Part shown: in pieces, positions 1 through 6,043 of the stretch
How positions within the stretch are numbered: position 1 is the stretch's first letter
Layout: every line of letters starts with the position of its first letter
Assembly (NCBI GenBank): GCA_021204715.1
Contig: JAJPYW010000032.1
Location: 1 to 6,114, forward strand
Direction of reading: 5' to 3'
DNA from: Prevotellaceae bacterium
GTDB lineage: Bacteria; Bacteroidota; Bacteroidia; Bacteroidales; Bacteroidaceae
DNA length: 6,114 bases
Notes under the pieces: generated by a model
Seen by the model: only the letters and a program-made list of their open reading frames with translations
The model's database searches: none
Told to the model about the DNA's origin: nothing
Translations under genes and position numbers: made by a program

Positions 1-3000
1 GTTGTATCAAGTCGCTGTAGACCTCGCCCGCCTTCACGAAGGTGAGCAGCACGGAGACGCCTTCGCCGTAGGCCTCTTTATAGGGATAGACCATCCTTGC
101 GAGGGTGTCGCTGAGTTGCAGGGTACGGCTCTCCAAGCGTTTCTCCTTACTAAACACGTCGACGAGCAGGTAGACGTCTTGGCAGGAGGTGCCGTAGTAG
201 ATTTCGGCGGGGTGGGCGGCATCGAAGTCGAGTGTATTCTTAGGACAGAAGCGTGTCATGGGGGCGGCAAGGCGGGTGTCGTTCAAAGAGAAGAGGTAGA
301 TCTCGGCGGGCTTGTCGGTGTCGCTGCCTGTCTCTTCGCCGTCAGCTCCTTTAATGGAGAGTTGTATGCGGTACATGCCCGAAGTGAGGCGGCTCCACTC
401 GGGAAACGTCTGCCGCTTGCCCGATGTGAAGGTAGCTTCATATACGGGCGTCTCTTGGTCTACAGACAGCAGGCGGCAGGTGCCCTGCACGGCGAGCAAG
501 CGGCCGTCGGCGTTCCTCACTTGGAAGGTGGCGGCAAGCAGGCTGTCCTTGCAACAGAAGGCTGGCAGGTCGGTAGTGAAACGGTAGGCTTCGGGCGTGG
601 CCGACAGTGTATACCTGGTGCTCTCTGTCTCGCCGGCCGCTTCGGTGACGGTGGCGGTGACGCGGTAGTTCACGCTCCTGCCGCTTGCAGGATTGTATTC
701 CGCAGGGGGCGTCAGCACGACGGGCAGGCTGAAACTTCCATCGGCGTTAATCTGCACCGTGTCTTGCAACAGCGGAACGGGGTTGCCTTGCCAAAGCAAG
801 CCGGCCGTGCGGCTTACGCTGTAGGCAAGGGGCAGCTTTTGCAAGGGGGCGCCGTTGTAGGCGGTGACGGTGCCGGTGAGCCGCACGGTGTCGCCCAAGC
901 GGTAGGCTTCTTCTATGGGGTTGAAACGGATTTCAAACGTGGGGCGTTTGTAGGCTTCCACGCGCACGGTGGTGCTGCCCGAGGTGCCCGCGCGCAACTG
1001 GAAGGTGCCGTTGAGACAAGCCGCGGGCAGGGTGAAATCGGCACTGAAAGAGCCGAACTCATTCGTCACGAGTGTCTGCTTGGCCACTTCCTTGCGGTTG
1101 GCGTCCAAGAGTTGCAGCTCGTAGCTTTCGCTTGCCAATACATGCACCGTGTCTTCCGCCTCTACGTAAGCCACGCCTTTCACGTGGATGGTCTGCCCCG
1201 GCCGGTAGAGCGCGCGGTCGGTGAGCAGGGTGAGGCGGCGTAGGGGCGTAGTGCCGCGCGTGCCGGCTGTCGGTCGGGTGATGGACTGGGGACGCAGGGC
1301 GGTGTCCGTCCCCTTGGCGGCTGTGTAGCAGCGGATGCCGTTTATCCAAGTGAAGAGGGCTTTGCCTTGGCTGTCGGTGGTTACTTGCAAGAGCGTCTTG
1401 CGCTCCTCTTTGTCTGCCTTGTCGTGGAAGCTGACGGTGGCGCCTTCAACGGGTTGGCCGCTACGGGCGTCAAGGGTGACGACTTCCATTTGGTTGTCCG
1501 GCAGGGCGAGTGTGAGTACTTTCAGACGGGTGACGGCAAGCAGGTGGTCCACACTGTCGGCATGGCTGTCATCGGGTGTTATGCGCAGCAGATAGGTGCC
1601 GGGCGTGGCGGGTATGGATAGAAGAAAGGTGGTGTCGGCGCGTTGGTAAGGCAGGTCTTCTTGGGCTACGCCGGCTTGTGGCAAGGGAGCCAAGGCGTAA
1701 TGGCGCGTGGAGAGCTTGCGGGCATGACGGCGCAGGAAGTTGGATGTTGGTGCGTGCTCTTGTTGAGGCGTTTCGGCAAGGTCGGTGGCGTAAAGTGTAA
1801 TGGAGAAACCATTGAGCAGGCGGTACTGCACGCGCATGGAGAGCGAGTCGCCGGGATAGGCGGTGCCTTCCATGCGCACGGAAAGGGTGGGGCGCAGCAT
1901 CTCCCTGCGCAGGTTCTCCAAGGCTTGGATGTGGGGGTAGGCGGCATGGCGCGCTGTCGCTTCACCGCACAGCCGCAAGGCTTCGGCGGTGCGGCCTTGA
2001 CTGTGCAGGCAGGTGGCTTTGCGCAGGTAGGCTTCGGCGATGAGGTCTATATGACTGTAGCGGGCGATGAGGCTGTCCAACTCGGAAAGGTAGAGGTCGT
2101 CTTTGTTGGTTGAATTGACAGTAGTATAGCCTTCCTGACGGTCTGTGGTATAGCTGTTTTGCAGGGTAACGGCATAGCCGCCCGTCGGTAGAATGGTGTT
2201 CCCGGCTTGCCGCTTCCAGTCGGCATAGTGCAGCCGGGTGAGCAGCACCGCTTCATCGATGCCGGTTTGTGAACTGTCTGCGTGGAGTTGGGTTTTATCG
2301 GCTTTGGTCTGTGCTTTATCTGTCCCGGCTTGTGCTTTACCGGCCATGGCTTGCGCTTCCTCTGCCTTGGCTTGTGCTTGATAGGTGGCGAGCATGGCAA
2401 GGTAGAGGGAGTCTATGCGCGCTCCTACGGGAAACGCAGCGGCATAGCCTTCGATGCTTTGGTACAGGTCGATGGCACGGCGTGCCACAAGGTGGTAGAG
2501 GTCGTGGCGGTAGTAAAGGCTGCCCTCTTCTATTTCGATAAGGGGGACGTAGGCTTGCGCGCGGGCTTGCAACAGCTGTTCGGCATCCTGCAGGGAGGCT
2601 TTGTTATGGGCGTCAATTTGGCGGATGAACAGCCCCGCGCTCCACGTGCGGATGTCTGCGGAAGCGGTTTCTTCCTCTATCTCCGTGCGTGCCTGCAACG
2701 CCCGCCGGTTGTTTTGCAAGTAGTCCCGGTACTCACCGGCCAAGAGCGTGTGCAACAGGGCTTTCTCTATGGGGTTGGCCGTGCGGCGCACCCATTGCTC
2801 CATATAGGCAAGGTGGCTGTAAAGGCTGTCGGGCGTCACTTCTTGCCGCGCTTTCTCCCGGCAAAGGTAGGCTTTGAGCAACTGCGCCGTGTTCCCTTCC
2901 TTTTCGGCTTTGCGGTAGATGTTGTCCGCGAGGCGGATGACGGTCTGGGACAGTCCCTTCTCACGGGCTTCATCCACTTGTTCCCATTGCTTGTCGTAGG

Positions 3001-3076
3001 ATTGGGCGCAAAGGGGCAGCCCCATTATGCAGAGGAGCCACAACAGAAGGCCATATCGTTTCCAACGCTTTCTCAA
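1..3076 (-). CDS. Alpha-2-macroglobulin family protein with MG2 domain, N-terminal part (C-terminus off the window)
   Basis: An uninterrupted minus-strand frame gives 1025 codons from a TTG at 3076 to the left edge, with no stop reached. Residues 1-24 form a signal peptide: basic MRKRWKR, then a hydrophobic stretch ending LCA before QSYDK. There is no lipobox, because Leu precedes Cys23. Residues about 25-390 are helical, with a TPR-like segment near 340-390 and a heptad repeat at 235-269. Macroglobulin-type beta domains follow: one from about 395, a second with LDARSGQPVEGA at 535-546, then the MG2 hallmark TDRALYRPGQTIHVKG at 619-634, and VEAYKRPTFEIRF from 706. Family members in Bacteroidales are often near twice this length; the bait region and any thioester (CxEQ) would lie in the missing half, so protease trapping cannot be judged. 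Expected location is the periplasm or the outer membrane. The start is uncertain: an ATG at 3108 is in another frame (see findings). The long plus-strand open frames across this gene are shadows. Confidence 0.9.
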   Translation of the reverse strand, partial: MRKRWKRYGLLLWLLCIMGLPLCAQSYDKQWEQVDEAREKGLSQTVIRLADNIYRKAEKEGNTAQLLKAYLCREKARQEVTPDSLYSHLAYMEQWVRRTANPIEKALLHTLLAGEYRDYLQNNRRALQARTEIEEETASADIRTWSAGLFIRQIDAHNKASLQDAEQLLQARAQAYVPLIEIEEGSLYYRHDLYHLVARRAIDLYQSIEGYAAAFPVGARIDSLYLAMLATYQAQAKAEEAQAMAGKAQAGTDKAQTKADKTQLHADSSQTGIDEAVLLTRLHYADWKRQAGNTILPTGGYAVTLQNSYTTDRQEGYTTVNSTNKDDLYLSELDSLIARYSHIDLIAEAYLRKATCLHSQGRTAEALRLCGEATARHAAYPHIQALENLRREMLRPTLSVRMEGTAYPGDSLSMRVQYRLLNGFSITLYATDLAETPQQEHAPTSNFLRRHARKLSTRHYALAPLPQAGVAQEDLPYQRADTTFLLSIPATPGTYLLRITPDDSHADSVDHLLAVTRLKVLTLALPDNQMEVVTLDARSGQPVEGATVSFHDKADKEERKTLLQVTTDSQGKALFTWINGIRCYTAAKGTDTALRPQSITRPTAGTRGTTPLRRLTLLTDRALYRPGQTIHVKGVAYVEAEDTVHVLASESYELQLLDANRKEVAKQTLVTNEFGSFSADFTLPAACLNGTFQLRAGTSGSTTVRVEAYKRPTFEIRFNPIEEAYRLGDTVRLTGTVTAYNGAPLQKLPLAYSVSRTAGLLWQGNPVPLLQDTVQINADGSFSLPVVLTPPAEYNPASGRSVNYRVTATVTEAAGETESTRYTLSATPEAYRFTTDLPAFCCKDSLLAATFQVRNADGRLLAVQGTCRLLSVDQETPVYEATFTSGKRQTFPEWSRLTSGMYRIQLSIKGADGEETGSDTDKPAEIYLFSLNDTRLAAPMTRFCPKNTLDFDAAHPAEIYYGTSCQDVYLLVDVFSKEKRLESRTLQLSDTLARMVYPYKEAYGEGVSVLLTFVKAGEVYSDLIQ
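2270..2374 (-). repeat. Imperfect tandem 21-bp repeat encoding five heptads in the macroglobulin-like protein
   Basis: Five consecutive 21-base units encode residues 235-269 of the minus-strand protein. The units run QAKAEEA, QAMAGKA, then three more diverged copies starting QAG, QTK and QLH. Gln opens every unit; Ala is at position 2 and Lys-Ala at positions 6-7 of the middle units. The exact 7-residue period and the Ala/Lys/Glu/Gln composition suggest a helical spacer or short coiled coil in the N-terminal helical region, before the first macroglobulin domain. The DNA copies are similar enough for slippage to change copy number in frame. Confidence 0.75.
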
Positions 3077-3412
3077 TTGATTCCGCTTTTCAGTAAACGC
3101 CGCTTCATTACAAAGCCGGCTTACTTAAAACAAAGAAAGCGAATAATGTGCAAAACCACACGCTGTTTGTTCTTAAAAAAACTTGTTAATCAGAAAATAA
3201 ACAGTGCATTTTCAAATACAAGGCAAGGCTTAGGTATGTTATCCTTATTATAATAGGTATATACATACAACTTAGCTCGATGTAAATACTGTGGCGAATG
3301 ACAAGAATAGAAAACGGAAAGCGCATGCATACGGTACTCATGTAAGGGGGAAAGATGCGTGCGGACAACGCGGATAAAAGACCGTTTACGGTGTGATTTT
3401 GTTTAGCAAACG
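3077..3412. other. Gene-free AT-rich leader between the macroglobulin gene and the inverted-repeat segment
   Basis: No convincing gene is seen here. Composition changes sharply from GC-rich coding sequence to AT-rich DNA. On the minus strand this would be the leader of the macroglobulin gene. I find no exact TAnnTTTG box on that strand between 3109 and 3260, only one-mismatch matches such as TTTCTTTG. A 60-codon minus-strand frame (3368-3186) and a 13-codon plus-strand frame (3355-3396, preceded by AAGGGGG) are open, but neither looks like a known protein. Small palindromes (AAGCCGGCTT at 3113-3122, TATTATAATA at 3246-3255) have no assigned role. Confidence 0.5.
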
Positions 3413-3434
3413 GATACTTCTCTTAGTAAGAGAA
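3413..3434 (+). repeat. Left inverted repeat of the putative switch (22 bp)
   Basis: The sequence is GATAC followed by TTCTCTTA-G-TAAGAGAA. It equals the reverse complement of 3569-3590 over all 22 bases. It is also an imperfect palindrome around the single G at 3426, with 8-bp arms. That central G, against C at 3577 in the right copy, is what makes the inverted alignment perfect and the direct alignment 21 of 22. Confidence 0.85.
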
Positions 3435-3447
3435 AGATTAACGTTCG

Positions 3448-3475
3448 CAAAGATAGATAGTTTTTTGAAAATCAA
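3448..3475 (-). promoter_or_regulatory. Promoter candidate inside the switch, pointing left
   Basis: The minus strand reads TATCTTTG (3455 down to 3448), an exact match to the Bacteroides TAnnTTTG -7 box and followed by C as in many strong examples. A TTG at 3475-3473 lies 17 bases upstream, slightly closer than the usual -33 spacing of about 19-20. Transcription would start near 3443 and pass out through the left repeat toward the macroglobulin gene. Confidence 0.5.
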
Positions 3476-3521
3476 TACATTTCAAATGTTAAAAATGACG
3501 CTTGTTTAGCAAATTGTTTAG

Positions 3522-3550
3522 CAAATCTATAAGTGTATACTGATATACAA
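3522..3550 (-). promoter_or_regulatory. Second promoter candidate inside the switch, pointing left
   Basis: The minus strand reads TAGATTTG (3529 down to 3522), another exact TAnnTTTG match. A TTG at 3550-3548 lies 18 bases upstream, near the expected -33 spacing. It has the same orientation as the box at 3448-3455, and its -7 box overlaps the last GTTTAGCAAA repeat, so a protein bound there could block it. Confidence 0.4.
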
Positions 3551-3561
3551 GCATTTAGGTA

Positions 3562-3592
3562 TCGATACTTCTCTTACTAAGAGAAGTATCGA
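3562..3592. repeat. Right inverted repeat of the putative switch, inside a 31-bp perfect palindrome
   Basis: Positions 3562-3576 (TCGATACTTCTCTTA) and 3578-3592 (TAAGAGAAGTATCGA) are perfect reverse complements around a single C at 3577. The part matching the left repeat is 3569-3590. The palindrome is longer and cleaner than the left copy, whose outer arm has diverged. As RNA it could form a tight hairpin, but no U-run follows, so an intrinsic terminator is unlikely. Confidence 0.85.
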
Positions 3593-3631
3593 GAATGAAA
3601 GTGTAAACTATTATAACGCAATGGAATAACC

Positions 3632-3670
3632 CGTCAAGTGTATAAAAAATGACAATACACGTTTGACGTG
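3632..3670 (+). promoter_or_regulatory. Overlapping inverted repeats at the fixed promoter, possible operator or hairpin
   Basis: CGTCAAGTGTAT (3632-3643) pairs with ATACAC plus TTGACG (3655-3660 and 3663-3668), leaving a 2-base bulge (GT) and an 11-base loop. A second, tighter palindrome, CACGT-TTG-ACGTG (3658-3670), sits on the right arm and is centred on the TTG proposed as the -33 element. The position suggests a regulator site that would compete with RNA polymerase. No known consensus is recognised. Confidence 0.45.
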
Positions 3671-3693
3671 ACTATCGAGATGTTATAAAGTTG
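3663..3693 (+). promoter_or_regulatory. Fixed promoter candidate for the fimbrial operon
   Basis: A TTG (3663-3665, within TTTG) is followed after 20 bases by TAAAGTTG (3686-3693), which matches TAnnTTTG at all but one fixed position. The spacing fits the Bacteroides -33/-7 pattern. Transcription would start near 3700 and leave a leader of about 45 bases before the ATG at 3746. Because it lies outside the inverted repeats, it would act in both orientations of the switch, perhaps weakly because of the mismatch in the -7 box. Confidence 0.45.
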
Positions 3694-3734
3694 GAAAGTG
3701 ACTGATTGAAACATACCGACCAAGTATCATCTAA

Positions 3735-3744
3735 AAAGGAAGGA
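3735..3744 (+). promoter_or_regulatory. Ribosome binding site of the DUF3575 gene
   Basis: A purine-rich AAGGAAGGA run ends one or two bases before the ATG at 3746. It is the clearest ribosome-binding sequence among the genes here and supports that start, which also gives a complete signal peptide. Confidence 0.6.
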
Positions 3745-3745
3745 T

Positions 3746-4339
3746 ATGAAACTAAGATTGGGAATTAATTGTGTACTGCCCGTGTTGTTGCTGCTTGTAA
3801 GTACGCGGGCCGGATGTCAAGAAGTGGCTGTGAAGACAAACCTGTTTTCTGACGCCTTCGCCAACATCAACGTAGGGGCAGAGGCTGCACTTGCCCCAAA
3901 ATGGACGCTCGACCTTGAAGGTGAACTCAATACCTGGACACTCTCGCACGGCAGGCGTTGGAAACACTGGGCGTTGCAGCCCGAAGCACGCTATTGGCTT
4001 TGCGACCGCTTTGGCGGACACTTCCTTGGTGTGCATATACACACCGGGCAGTTCAACATGGGCGGTTTCGACGGCATACTCAACTTCCTTGGTACCGATG
4101 CCCGCAAGCTCAAGGACAGTCGCTACCAAGGGTGGTTCGTGGGCGCGGGTGTGGCCTACGGCTACGATTGGATACTCTCACGCCATTTAAATTTGGAGGC
4201 CGAGATAGGCATAGGCTATTCCTATACCCACTTTGACCGCTTCGATTGCGCCGGATGCGGCAAGAAGGCCGAGGCTGGCAAGTCGCACAACTACGTGGGG
4301 CCCACAAGGGCTGCCGTCAACTTGGTTTATCTATTCTAA
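3746..4339 (+). CDS. DUF3575 domain-containing protein, probable small outer-membrane beta-barrel
   Basis: The 197-residue product begins with a signal peptide (MKLRLG, then a hydrophobic stretch, cleavage likely after Ala22; no good lipobox). The mature part matches my memory of the DUF3575 family: VKTNLFSDAFANINVGAE near 28-45, KWTLDLEG at 52-59, HWALQPEARYWLC at 74-86, GHFLGVHIHTGQFNMGG at 91-107, then WFVGAGVAYGYDW (130-142) and LEAEIGIGYSY (150-160). A CxxC pair (Cys168, Cys171) is visible. It ends VNLVYLF, a C-terminal Phe typical of beta-barrels. Alternating aromatic strands support an outer-membrane location. Its biochemical role is unknown. The DUF3868 gene follows after only 12 bases, so the two are very likely cotranscribed; in Bacteroidales this pair usually opens fimbrial loci, suggesting a part in pilus assembly or anchoring. 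Confidence 0.9.
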   Translation: MKLRLGINCVLPVLLLLVSTRAGCQEVAVKTNLFSDAFANINVGAEAALAPKWTLDLEGELNTWTLSHGRRWKHWALQPEARYWLCDRFGGHFLGVHIHTGQFNMGGFDGILNFLGTDARKLKDSRYQGWFVGAGVAYGYDWILSRHLNLEAEIGIGYSYTHFDRFDCAGCGKKAEAGKSHNYVGPTRAAVNLVYLF

Positions 4340-4351
4340 AACGCATGCAAC

Positions 4352-5941
4352 ATGAAACAGTCTATACACTACATGGCATTGGTGTTGCCGGTTGAAACCA
4401 CATCGGTACAGAAATCGGCGCAGATAAAACAGCCTTCACAATCTGCAGAATTGTCGAGGGGCTTGCTTGTGGCCTTGTCAGCTGCCTTGCTGTGCGGTCT
4501 TTCACTGATTGCCAACGCACAGACAATGGCAGACATAAACAATGGCGAGACGGTGCAGAGCCGTGACGTATCCATCGAGGGAATACAGGAAGTAGTTACG
4601 GATGTCAGTGTGGACTCACCTTCCACGGAACACTACGGTGACGGACTCACCGTAGCCATGCGTCTTGGCCTTGACAACCTGAAGATAAGGAGCAACCAAG
4701 CCGTGCTGCTCACCCCGCGCCTTGTTAACGGAGCCGACTCGCTTGACCTGCCTTCAGTGGGCATCTACGGACGCCGCCGCTACTACTATTACATACGACA
4801 GGGCGAGAGCATGCTCTCCGGCAAGGACGAGGAGAGTTACCGCGCCAAGAGTATGCCGGCTGCCATAGACTACAGCCGCAATGTGTCATGGCGAGCATGG
4901 ATGGACGGCGCCGACTTGTCGTTACGTCGCGAGGATTTCGGCTGTTGCAACACACTGCTTGCACAAGAAGAAGGCTGGTTAGGCCGACACTTGGAAGCGT
5001 TCTCACCCGAGTTAGTCTACGTGCGCCCAGAAGCACAGCGTGAGAAGATCTTCTCACTCGAAGGTTCCGCCTTCATAGACTTTCCCGTAAACCAAACGGT
5101 CATCTACCCCGACTACCACAACAACATGGTAGAGTTAGGCAAGATTGAACTCACCATAGATTCCATACGCAACGACAAGGACGTGACCATTACCAATGTT
5201 TGGTTGAAGGGATACGCTTCTCCCGAAGGTTCCTATCGCCACAATACGGACTTGGCCAAGGGACGCACCGCCTCGCTTGAGAACCACATCAAACAGATGT
5301 ATGACTTCCCCGACTCCATCCTTTCCAACGCTTACGAGCCCGAGGACTGGGAAGGTTTGCGGCGCTATGTGGAATCGTCTACAGGGCTGAACCACCGTGC
5401 CGGCATACTCGAGCTCATTGACAGCGACATGGATCCCGATGTCAAGGAGGCCAAGATAAAGGCTACTTATCCAGACGACTACCGTTTCCTTTTGGAAAAC
5501 TGCTATCCTACGCTGCGCCATACCGACTACAGAGTGTCCTACACTATAAGCTCCTACAGCAACGTAGAGGAGATACGCCGCCTTATGCGCACCTCGCCTC
5601 AGAAACTTTCGCTCGAGGAGTTCTATTTGGTGGCACAAGAATATGAACCGGGTACAGATGAGTTTACCGAAGTGTTCGAAATGGCCGTGCGTCTTTTCCC
5701 CGATGACGAGACGGCTAACCTGAACGCGGCCAACGCAGCCATGAGCAGCGGCGACCTCACGGCGGCCGAGCACTACCTTGAAAAGGCGGGTACCTCGGCA
5801 GAGGCCGCCTACGCACACGCTGCGCTTGCCATCTATCAGCAAGACTTTGACACGGCGCGGGGATACTTGGAAGTGGCCAAGGCACAAGGCTTGCAACAGG
5901 CGGCCGTCACGCTCGATGAGTTAGACAAGGGCAGGCGCTAA
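4352..5941 (+). CDS. DUF3868 / OmpA-like protein with C-terminal TPR-like helices, fimbrial locus
   Basis: The 529-residue product has a hydrophobic signal at about 36-56 ending ANA before Gln57, a classic cleavage site. It is preceded by an unusual polar stretch of about 34 residues. Residues about 70-150 fit DUF3868 (VAMRLGLDNLKIRSNQ, LTPRLVNG, LPSVGIYGRRRYYYYIR). Residues about 234-400 resemble an OmpA-like domain: SAFIDFPVNQTVIYPDY, then an N-x-x-EL segment near 258-262, then the GYASPEGSYRHN motif (287-298) with LAKGRTASLENHI, and a closing strand at 393-399; a helical insert occupies about 320-390. Residues about 418-525 are helical repeats of TPR type. Function is inferred: an exported, probably outer-membrane or periplasmic component linked to fimbria assembly. 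Spacing to the DUF3575 gene is 12 bases with no clear ribosome-binding site. A TTG at 4451 (codon 34) is an alternative start giving a normal 24-residue signal. Confidence 0.88.
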   Translation: MKQSIHYMALVLPVETTSVQKSAQIKQPSQSAELSRGLLVALSAALLCGLSLIANAQTMADINNGETVQSRDVSIEGIQEVVTDVSVDSPSTEHYGDGLTVAMRLGLDNLKIRSNQAVLLTPRLVNGADSLDLPSVGIYGRRRYYYYIRQGESMLSGKDEESYRAKSMPAAIDYSRNVSWRAWMDGADLSLRREDFGCCNTLLAQEEGWLGRHLEAFSPELVYVRPEAQREKIFSLEGSAFIDFPVNQTVIYPDYHNNMVELGKIELTIDSIRNDKDVTITNVWLKGYASPEGSYRHNTDLAKGRTASLENHIKQMYDFPDSILSNAYEPEDWEGLRRYVESSTGLNHRAGILELIDSDMDPDVKEAKIKATYPDDYRFLLENCYPTLRHTDYRVSYTISSYSNVEEIRRLMRTSPQKLSLEEFYLVAQEYEPGTDEFTEVFEMAVRLFPDDETANLNAANAAMSSGDLTAAEHYLEKAGTSAEAAYAHAALAIYQQDFDTARGYLEVAKAQGLQQAAVTLDELDKGRR

Positions 5942-6043
5942 GGAGGCAAATACACTGATAAACATAGAAAGGCATAGACGGTAGAACCACATTAACCAAC
6001 AGGAACATACAAACAGCATAATCAAACGAAACCTCAAAAGTAT
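5942..6043 (+). other. Intercistronic leader before the lipoprotein gene
   Basis: This 102-base gap is A-rich toward its 3' end, as is common in front of Bacteroidales genes. AGGAGG directly overlaps the preceding stop (5941-5946), but no start codon lies at a suitable distance downstream. No hairpin followed by a T-run is seen, so readthrough from the operon is expected. Confidence 0.5.

Larger units (their letters stand above)
3401..3525 (+). repeat. Three exact direct copies of GTTTAGCAAA
   Basis: The 10-mer occurs at 3401-3410, 3504-3513 and 3516-3525. The first lies just outside the left inverted repeat and the other two lie inside the switch, 12 bases apart start to start. Three exact copies in 125 bases are unlikely by chance even in AT-rich DNA. 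Binding sites for a regulator or an accessory protein for recombination are possible roles; neither is shown. Confidence 0.6.
3413..3590. promoter_or_regulatory. Putative invertible promoter segment (phase switch) upstream of the fimbrial operon
   Basis: Seen directly: a perfect 22-bp inverted repeat (3413-3434 against 3569-3590) encloses 134 AT-rich bases. The enclosed DNA holds two exact Bacteroides-type -7 boxes, both on the minus strand, and no exact one on the plus strand. Known: Bacteroidales use serine or tyrosine recombinases to flip short promoter segments bounded by inverted repeats in front of capsule, outer-membrane and fimbrial operons. Inferred: this is such a switch, drawn here with its promoters pointing away from the fimbrial genes (OFF). 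After inversion the boxes would fall at 3474-3481 and 3548-3555 on the plus strand, reading into the gene at 3746. No recombinase gene is in the window. The alternative is a pair of operator sites for a dimeric regulator, because each repeat is itself nearly palindromic. Confidence 0.65.

Noticed and set aside
2..3253. Long plus-strand open frames of over 300 codons across positions 2-1243 and 2282-3253
   Set aside because: They lie antisense to the macroglobulin gene, whose minus-strand frame shows a signal peptide and clear MG2 motifs. The plus-strand products have low-complexity, Gly/Val/Ala-rich composition with no recognisable domain. GC-rich codon bias on the other strand explains the openness.
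3186..3368. 60-codon minus-strand frame in the control region
   Set aside because: The product is hydrophobic but without a clear topology, has no ribosome-binding site that I can see and matches no family I know. AT-rich DNA gives Ile/Tyr-rich frames by chance. It would be worth revisiting only if transcription from the switch is shown to cover it.
3355..3396. 13-codon plus-strand frame (MRADNADKRPFTV) preceded by AAGGGGG
   Set aside because: The ribosome-binding-like run is good, but there is no plus-strand promoter in front, no amino-acid bias of an attenuator leader, and chance is a sufficient explanation.
3562..3592. Palindrome read as an intrinsic terminator
   Set aside because: No T-run follows on either strand, and a related copy sits 150 bases away in inverted orientation, which fits recombination or binding sites better.
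3746..3820. DUF3575 product as a lipoprotein (Cys24 after RAG)
   Set aside because: Arg at the -3 position does not fit a lipobox, and the beta-strand pattern with C-terminal Phe points to an integral barrel released by signal peptidase I.
5135..5896. 253-codon minus-strand open frame inside the DUF3868 gene
   Set aside because: It is fully antisense to a gene with recognisable DUF3868 and OmpA-like motifs and has no signal, domain or promoter of its own.
5941..5946. AGGAGG just after the DUF3868 stop as the start signal of a small gene
   Set aside because: No ATG, GTG or TTG lies at a usable distance; the next in-phase codons reach TGA or TAA at once.
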